64,000 nucleotides of DNA, taken from Pseudomonas sp. R76 (lineage in GTDB: Bacteria > Pseudomonadota > Gammaproteobacteria > Pseudomonadales > Pseudomonadaceae). The position numbers and the translations under genes were made by a program. This document shows, in pieces, positions 17,601-26,600 of this stretch; the first letter of the stretch is position 1, and each line of letters begins with the position of its first letter. The DNA is taken from contig NZ_CP019428.1 in the NCBI RefSeq assembly GCF_009834565.1, positions 3,534,001-3,598,000 of the forward strand, given 5' to 3'. Under the pieces are notes generated by a model. That model was not told where the DNA came from. It worked only from the letters and a program-made list of their open reading frames with translations, and made no database searches.

Positions 17601-20600
17601 TCAAACCACTGTTGACCAAGTCGTTGCCCGCCACCGCCGACAGGTTGTTGCTGGCGCGCAATGTGCCGGCGTTTTCCAGGTTTTTACCGGCGATCAAGCT
17701 CACATCCTGGCCCGCGATCAGCGCGCCATTCGGTGCCAGGCGGTTGTCGGCCTGGGCCAGGTACACCACCGGCACCAGGACTTTTTCACCATTGACCTCA
17801 TGCTCTTCCAGCCAGACGATGTCGTGGGTCAGCGCCGCGACTTGCTGCCCCGTCAGCGCCACACCCACCGACAAGTCGAGGGTCTGCTTGCTGCGGATGG
17901 CGTTATCCATCAAGTAACGGAACACCGCCTCGTCCGAGGTCTGGCCGTCGATAAAGCGTTGCCCGGTGCGCTCGACAATCGCTTGCTGGATCAGCTGTTG
18001 TTCGTAGAGGCCATCGCCCAAGCGCTTGGCGCTTTCATCCGGGTTGTAGCCCAGGCCTGCGAGCAGGTAGTCCGAGCTCATGAATTGCTTGAGGTCAGTG
18101 AGTACCGGGTTGGTTTCGATCAAGTATTTGTGCGGCTGCGACACCGCCTTGCTGCCCGGCAAGCCTTGCACCCGGTTGAGGGTTTGGCCGCTTGCCCCTG
18201 AAGAAACCGGCGCGGTGGAGGCCAGCGGAGTCAGGCCAGGCAGGTTCAGACCACCGCCCTGATTGGCGCCCACGCGGGTATCGCGGTCAGCGCTGGACAC
18301 GCCTGGCACGTTCAGGCCTGGCACACTCCCTGGCGCTGTTAACAGGTTTCGCGGGTCCCTGTCCGCGGGGTTCAGGCCGCTACCGATGACGGTTGGCGTC
18401 CCCGTTGAGTTTCCAGCATTAATGCCATCAACGCGTGTGCTATCGGTGCGGCCCGGCAATACGATGCCGGTGTCTGCATTACCGACACCGGATGCATCGA
18501 CGGTGCGGGCCTGGACGTTGATGCCGTTGGCTTCACGGGCGGCGACCACGACTTGGTGGGTATCTGCCGCAACCTGAGCCGCGCCGCCCAACTGAAGGGT
18601 TCGGCCCTGGCTTTCCGGCAGTGGTTTTTCACGTTGGGCCAACTCGATATCCGCCACGCCCATCGTCCAACTTTGCGAGCCGGAATGCCCTTGGCCCGCA
18701 GGCTGGGCACTGGCGCCATCCTGACTCAGACGAAACAGTCCGTTTTGGCCGCTAGGCAAGCTGAAGCCGCGTAACGTCACGGGATTGACCTGCTGCTGAG
18801 CCAGGTCCGGAGGCAGTTGACGGTTGAGGTTGATGACAGTGGTGTTACCCGTTCCTGCAACCTGGGTATTGGTATTGCGCGACGCGCCGGCAGCGGTTGT
18901 GGTGAAGGAGCGCTCGACGCCGTTGGTGATTTTGTTCGCGGCATTGATCGCAACGTTACCGCCAGCTTGAATAGTCGAAGCTATAAAAGTACTTCCAGGC
19001 GAGGCGATAATTTTTTCCGCAAACGGAGTGGCATTCAGGATTTCTGCCGGTGCCTGCACGGTCACACCGGGTATGAAGTAAGCTTTAGGAACAGTAGCCC
19101 CAAAACCGCCCTTTGGCCCAAAATTCAATTTATAGGTCGCGATCGTTTGGTTGCGATCAGTGGGTTGTTTAAGCCCGACAATGGTTTCTTGTTCAGCCGC
19201 ATTCCAGAAATGGATATTTCTGTCATAGGTCGGATCGTTGGTGGCGTTGTAATTGAATATCCGGCTCCACAGGCCGACGCTGGGACGCATCGTTATATAT
19301 TTGAGACTTTGATAACCGCCCAGTGCACTGGCGGTATTCTTAAAATCATTAACGGCAATGTTGATATCGCTGACGGCAGAAACACTGGAGTTAAAGTTCT
19401 CAAACTGATCACCCTGCACATTCAGCTTTTTGCCCGATACGAGCGAGGCCGCCACCTGCTCGCCCGTGGCTTCGACATTAAAGTTTTGCTGCCAGACCAG
19501 ATGGGACGTGAAAACGCCATTCTGTCCCGCATAGCTGCAGTCAAGGCACCTCACCCCAATCGAGGCAGACACCACATTGGTCGCCTTAACACTAAAACTC
19601 TCCATCTTGTTGTTCACAACCGCCGCCTTCAGCGACATATCCCCCGTCGACTCAATCCGCCCCGACAGGTTATCCACCCGCGCCGCACGCTCAGCGCCGT
19701 TGTACCCACCCACCTCGACCCCGCCGAGGCTGTAAATATCGCTGTAGCTATTGGTCAGCGTACCCACCTGCAGCTTCATGTCGCCGCCGCTGATCAGCGC
19801 TGAACCTGCACCCACGCTCACGCGATCATTGGTCAGGGTTTGCGCATTGATCAGCAGGTTCTGCCCACTGGCCAAGGTGCCGAAGTTGCTCACAGCGCCT
19901 GCGTTGATGTTCAACGCGCTGTTGGAGGTTAACCGTCCACGGTTGGTCAACTGCCCACCAACGGTGACGTTGGTGACACCACCGGCAGCGATGCTGGCCG
20001 CTTCAGTGAGGCTCAATTGCGCCGCCGACATGTCCAAGGCGCCGACGCTGCTGACCTTGCCGTTGCCCTGATACGCGCCGGTCAATTGCAGGGCCATGCT
20101 GCCGTCGCTGGCGATCAGCCCGTTGTTGGTCCAATTGCCGCCCTTGCCTTCCAGGCGCGTCGACGCCAGCAGTTGCCCGGTCTCTGACTGGGTAAAGTTA
20201 TTGACGTTAACGTTCAGCCGGCCGGCCTGGATCACGCTGCTGTTGTTCCAGGTGTCGGCGTTGAGGGTCAAGCCGCCACGGGTGACGATGCTGCCACCGG
20301 CGCCGGTGACGTTCGGCAGGGAAATATCGAAGTTGCCGTCGCCCAAGTGCAGCAAGCGGCCGTCGCTGTTCTGGAAGCTGTTGGCGGCCAGGGTCAGGTC
20401 GGTATTGGCGGTTTCCACCACGCCGCTGCGGTTATCGAACACACTGCCGATCTGGAACTGCGTCTTGCCGTCACGGCCCAGTGCACGCAGTTTGCCGCCG
20501 CCGTTATCGAGGCTGCTGGCCGTGATGCTCAGCGTGCTGTCGCTCTCGATCACGCCATTGCGATTGGTCAGCGCAGCGTTGCTACTCAAGTCAATTGCGC

Positions 20601-23600
20601 CACCGGCCATCTGCCCGGCCGTGTTATCCAGGCTCTGCGCGCCTACTTTCAACACGCCCTTGGCGTACACGGCAACGTTGGTGTTGCTGAAATTATTGGC
20701 GTTGACCCATAGGTCGCCCGTCTGCGCAGCCACGCGGCCGCTTTGGTTATTGAGGCTGCCGGCGAGCAGGTTCAGGCGCTGGCCTTGGGTGGTGCCACCC
20801 AGGTTATTCAAAGCACCTGCCAGTTGCGCATCCAACAACCCCTTGAGGCTGGCGAGCGTGCCGCCACGGTTGTCCAGGTTGCCGGCCTTGACGTTGAGGT
20901 CACCGGTTTGCGCGACGAGTTTGCCGCCGCTGTTGTCGATGTCGCCGTTAACGCTCAAGCCCAGGCCGGTCTGGCCCTGCACCGAGCCATTGGCGTTATT
21001 GAGGCTGGCCGCGCTCAGTTGCACGTCAGCGTCCTGGCTGTAGATCAAGCCGTCGGTTTGGTTTTGCACCGCGCCGGTGCTGGTGATTGCTACGCGTTCC
21101 TTGCCGGCGATGGTGCCGCGCCCGCTGTTATTCAGGCCGCCAGTGAACAGGGTCAATAAGCCTTGGCTGACGATCTGGCCATCCGCGTCGTTGTAGACCT
21201 GGTTGGCCCGTTGCAGCAGCAACGGTCCGGCGCTGGCGAGTTTGCCGCCGCTGTTGTTGAGGTTGCCGAGCAGGTCCAGGGTCAAGCGACCGTTGCTTGC
21301 CAGGGTGCCGCCGTTGTTGCTCAGGTCGGTACCGGTGAAGGTCAGTGCCTGCTGCGCGGTGATGCTGGACTGGTTGGCCAGGGTCGCCGCTTGCAGGTCC
21401 AGCGTGGTACCGCTGTCGATCAAACCGCCGTCGCCGTTCACCAGCGCCCCGCTGACTGTCAGGTTCTGCGCGCCACCGCTGGAAATCACGCCCTTGCCAC
21501 GGTTATCCAGGCTGGCCGCACGGATATCCAGCCGCCCCTGGCTGACGAGCGCGCCGTCGGTGTTGTTTTGCAGCGCGCCGGTCAGGCGTACATCAATCGC
21601 GCCATTGCGGCTGGACAGCGTACCGTGGTCGCGGTTGTCGAGGTTGCCACCGTTGATGTTCAAGCCTTGCCAGCCGGAGATCAGGCCGTTTGCGCTGTTA
21701 ACCAGGCTGGCGGCGTTGAGGGTCAACGCCTGGCTGCTGATCAGCTTGCCGGCGCTGTTGTCCAGAGTGCGCGCCGCCAGCGAAAAGCCTTGCTGGCTGG
21801 AGATTTCGCCACCCTGATTGTTGAGGTCGCGCAGGTTGTTCAGGGTCAGTGGGCCGTTGGCGAGAATCAGGCCATTACGGTTATCCAGGTCGCTGTTGTT
21901 GAGGTCGAGGGCCACGCCCTGCTCACCGACAATCCGCCCGCCCGCGACTGCCAGGCCGTTCACGCCGATGCTCAACGCACCTTTGGCCGAGACTTCGCCC
22001 GCGCTGCCGGTATTAAGGCTGGCGGCGGTCAGGTTCAAGCTGCTCTGGCTATTGATCAGGCCGCCGGCGCTGTTGTCCAGGGCCATGGCGTTGACCGTGA
22101 CGGCCCCGCCAAGCACGCTGCCTTTCTGGTTATTCAGGTCAGCGCTGTGCACCGTCAACGCTTGGGTTGCACTGATCAAGCCTTGGTCAGCGTTGTTCAG
22201 CACGCCGTCGCTGGTCAGTTGCAGGCCGCTGCGGCTGGTCAAGGTGCCGCCACGGTTGTCCACGCTCGCCGCGCGTGCCTCCAGGCTGGCAGCGCCGATC
22301 AGGCCTTTGAGATTGGTCAGGGCCTGGTTGATGCGCAGCGTCAGGCCTTGGTTGCTGAGCAGTTTGCCGTTGCTGTTATCCAGGGTTTGCGCGGCCAGGG
22401 TAAACGCCTCGCCGCTGGAAATTTCGCCGTTCTGGTTGTTGACGGTTGTGAGGTTATTGAGCAGCAACGGGCCTTTGGCGTTGATCAAACCACCCGCGTT
22501 GTTCAAGCCGCCGTTGTTCAGGTCCAGGCTCAAGCCGGCGTTGCTGAACAGCTTGCCACCTTGTTGATCCAGCCCAGTGACGCTGGCGATCACGCCCTTC
22601 TCGCCGCCGATGCTGCCGCCGTTGTTCAACTGCCCGGTGGTCAACGCCAGGGTGTCGCCGCTGTTAAGGCGCCCGCCCAGGTTATTCAGTGCGCCCGTGG
22701 TCACCGAGACCGCACCTTTACCGCTGAGCGTGCCCTGCTGGTTACCGAGGCTCGCGCTGCGTACGACCAGGTTGCCGTCGGTGAGCAACGTGCCGTCCTG
22801 GTTGTTCACGCTGTCGGTGACGACGACGCTCAAGCCTTGGGCACTGGAAACGCTGCCCTTGCTGTTGTTGAGGCTGCGCGCTTTGACGCTCAGCGTGTCT
22901 TCGCTGCTGAGCACGCCCTGGCTGTTGTCCAGATCGCCCGCCAGTTCCAGCACCAGCGGTTGTTGGCTGAGCAGCTTGCCGCCGCTGTTATCCAGCGAGG
23001 TGCCGGTGAGGGTCAGGCGCTGGCCGTTCAATTCGCCGAGGGTGCGGTTGATGAGTTGATCAACCGCCAGGTTCAAGGCGCCGCCGGCAAACAAGCTGCC
23101 TTTGTCGCTGTTGTTCAACTGCTGGCCGGTGATGCTCACGTCGGCGTTGCCGGTCAGCTCGCCGGCGCGGTTGTCGACCGAACCCACGTCGAGTGTCAGC
23201 GCTTTTGTCGCACCCACCAGACCGTTGCGGTTGTCCAGCGTGGCAGCACTCAGCTGCAGGCCGTCGGTGCTGATCAGCTTGCCGTTCTGGTTATCCACGC
23301 TGGCTGCGTTAACCGTGACGTGGGCCTTGCCGGCAATCTCACCGCCACGGTTATTCAGTGCCGCACTGGTTAACAGCAAGGCGCCGTCGGCAATCAAACT
23401 GCCGCGCTGGTTATCCATCGATTCAGTCGCGCTGATGTCCACACCACCGCGACCGCTGAGCAAGCCATCGGCGTTGTTCAGTTGAGCGCTGCGCGCATTG
23501 AGACTGGCGGCGCTGACCTGGCCTTTGACGTTGGCCAGCACCTGTTCAACGCGCAAGGTCAGCGCCTGGTGGCTGATCAGCTTGCCATTGCTGTTGTCGA

Positions 23601-26600
23601 GGTTTTTAGCCGCCAGGGTGAAGGCGTTCTGGCTGGAGATTTCGCCGTGCTGATTGTCGATGCTGGCGAGGTTGTTCAAGGCCAGGATTGGCGCGTTGAT
23701 CACACCGGCGTTGACCAGCTCGCCGTTGTGCAAGTCGAGGGTCAGTTGCGTGGTGCTCAACAGCTCGGCGCCGCCCAGTTGGGTGAGCCCGGTGAGGTTG
23801 GCATTCAGTACACCGACGCTGCCGATATGCCCGCTGTTGGTGACTTGGGTGGCCGTAAGATCAAGGCTGTCGCCACTGGTGACACGCCCGTCGACAGCGT
23901 TTTTAAGCACACCGGTAGTGAGGGTTGCGGCGCCCTGGCTTTTGATCAGGCCGTTGGCGTTATCGAGGCTGGCGCTGACCAGCTTGAGGCTTTGTGCACT
24001 CTCGACGGTGCCGCCTGTATTGAGCACATCCGTAGCGCTGGTGATGGCCAGCGGACCGGCACTGGAGAGGCTGCCACCGGTGTTATCGATACGCTGGGCA
24101 GCCAGGTCCAGCAGGCCTTCGCTGGTGAGCTTGCCGCGCGTGTTGTCCAGCCCCGCCGACAGTTGCAGCACCAGCGAGCGCTGGGCACCGACGGTACCAT
24201 CCGTATTGTCCAGGCTGGCGCCGATAAGGTGCGTGCTCTGGGCAAAGACCAAGCCTTTGGCCTGGTTGATCACCTGCGCCATCGCCAGTTCCAGCGCGGT
24301 CCCGGCCAACAGCTTGCCGCCCGTGTTATCGAGACGCTGGCCACTGAGGTCGAGGTTCTGCTGGCTGGAGATTTCACCTGCGCGGTTGTCGAGGGTGCCG
24401 ACCTTGAGTTTCAGCGCTTTTGTCGCGGCGATCAGGCCTTTGTCGCGGTTATCGACAGCATCGGCGTTGAGGGTCAGGTTGCCCTGGGCAACCAGCTCAC
24501 CGCCCTGCTGGTTCAGCACGCCGACACTGGCGTCAAGATCGTCCTGGCTGGCAATCCGGCCCTTGGTGTTATCGATACTGTCCAGACTCAAACGTACCGG
24601 CCCGATAGCGCTGGCCAGGCCACCCTGGTTGGTCAGGGTTTGGCCGGTGATTGCCAGCGCCTGCTTGCTGTTGAGCACGCCGTTGCGGTTGTCCAGCTGG
24701 CCGATTTGCAGGTCCAGGTTCTGATTGGCACGCACGGCGCCGCCACGGTTATCCAGGCTGGCACTGCGCAGGGTCAGCAGGTTTTGCCCGGACAGGCGGC
24801 CTGCGCGGTTGTCCACGCTGCCGGCCTGGATATCCATAACGCCTTTGGACAACAGGCTGCCGTTGGCTTGGTTATCCAGTAAGCCGTCGACCTTGACCGC
24901 GAGACTGCCATCGCTCACCAGGCTGCCGGATTGGCTGTTGTCGAGGCTGGCCGCCGTCACCGTCACACGCTGGCCACTGCCCAAGGTTCCGCCGTTGTTG
25001 AACACTGCGCCTGAAGTGCTCAGATCAAGGCTGTTGTCGCCCATGACCTGGCCGTTGAGGTTATTCAACCGAGCCGCTTCAACGTTGAGCGCGGCGGCCG
25101 TAATCAGGCCTTTGACGTTGGTCAGTGCCTGGTCGATCTTGAGGGTCAATGCCTGATCGCTGAGCACCTGGCCATTGCTGTTATCCAGGCTGGTTGCAGC
25201 CAGCGTGAAGGCGTTTTCGCTGGAGATTTCACCCTTCTGGTTGGCAACGTCGGCGAGGTTCTTGAGCAGCAACTGACCGGGCGCATGAATCAGGCCGCCA
25301 GCGTTATTGAGCTGGCCATGGTGCATGTCCAACGTCAGGTCGCTGAGGCTGTAAAGCTCGCCGCCATTGCGCTGATCAAGCCCGGTGACATTGGCAGTCA
25401 GCGCCTGGTTGCTGGCGATATGGCCGTCAAAACCGTTATCCACCTGCCCCGCTGTCAGCTCGAGGCGCTCAGCACTGGTGAGGCGCCCGCTGTATTGGTT
25501 GTTCAAGGTGCCGGTGGTGACGCGCACGGCGCCGTCGCCCATCAGTTTGCCGCCACGGTTGTCGAGGCTGGCGCTATTGAGGGTCAGCGCCATCGCGCTG
25601 AGCAATTCGCCGTTGCGGTTGCTGACGGCCCCCGTGAGGGCCAACAGCTGCGCCGCGCCACTGCTGATGCGGCCACCATCGTTATTCACCGTGGCGCCTT
25701 GCACGCTCAAAGTGCCATCGGCGCGTACGATGCCGTTTTGGTTGTTCAGGCTATCGAGGGTCAGTTGCACCGCGCCATTGGCCAGCAAACGACCGCCGTT
25801 GCTGTTATCGAGCTGGCTGGCGATGAAGGTCAAGTCGCTGACGCTGGACACTTCGCCAGCCTGGTTATCAAACTGGCCGATGTTCAGATTCAGGCGCTGG
25901 CCGCTGATGAAGCGCCCGCCCCGGTTGATCGCAATTCCCGCATTGGTGATGGTCAGCAGACTGTCGCCCTGGAGCAGGCCTTTGCTGTTGTCCAGGGTCA
26001 AACTGTTCACGCGGGTGGTCGCGCCGACAATTTTGCCTTGGCGATTATCCAGCGCGGTGTCGACCAACACCTTCACGTCATCGCGGACTTTAAGTTCGCC
26101 CTCGGCGTTGACAAGCCTGTTGGCCTGCAGGTCGAGGCCGGTGGCCGCGATCAAGCCCTTGGTGTTATCCAGCGCCTGATCGATTCGCACCAACAGCCCT
26201 TGCTCGCTGAGCAATTTGCCGCCGCTGTTATCGAGGCTTGCAGCGCTGAAATCCAGCGCCTGGGCACTGGAGATTTCCCCACCGCTGTTATCAACGCTGT
26301 TGAGGTTGCTCAGCAGCAACGCACCCGGCGCGTGGATCAAGCCGCCCTGGTTATTCAGGTGGCCGTGGTTCAGGTCGAGGCTCACGCCCGCCTGGCTGTA
26401 GAGGTTGCCCTTGGCGCTGTTATCGAGGCTGGCGGCGCTGATTTGCAGCTGGCCCACCGCACTTAACAGGCCGGTTTGGTTGAGCAATTGCGCACTGATC
26501 AGCGCGGTCAGGCGGCCGTCGCTGGTCAGCTTGCCGCCGCTGTTGTCCAGGCTGCCGGCGGTCAGATCAAACGTTTGGCCGGCGAACAGCGTGCCCTGGC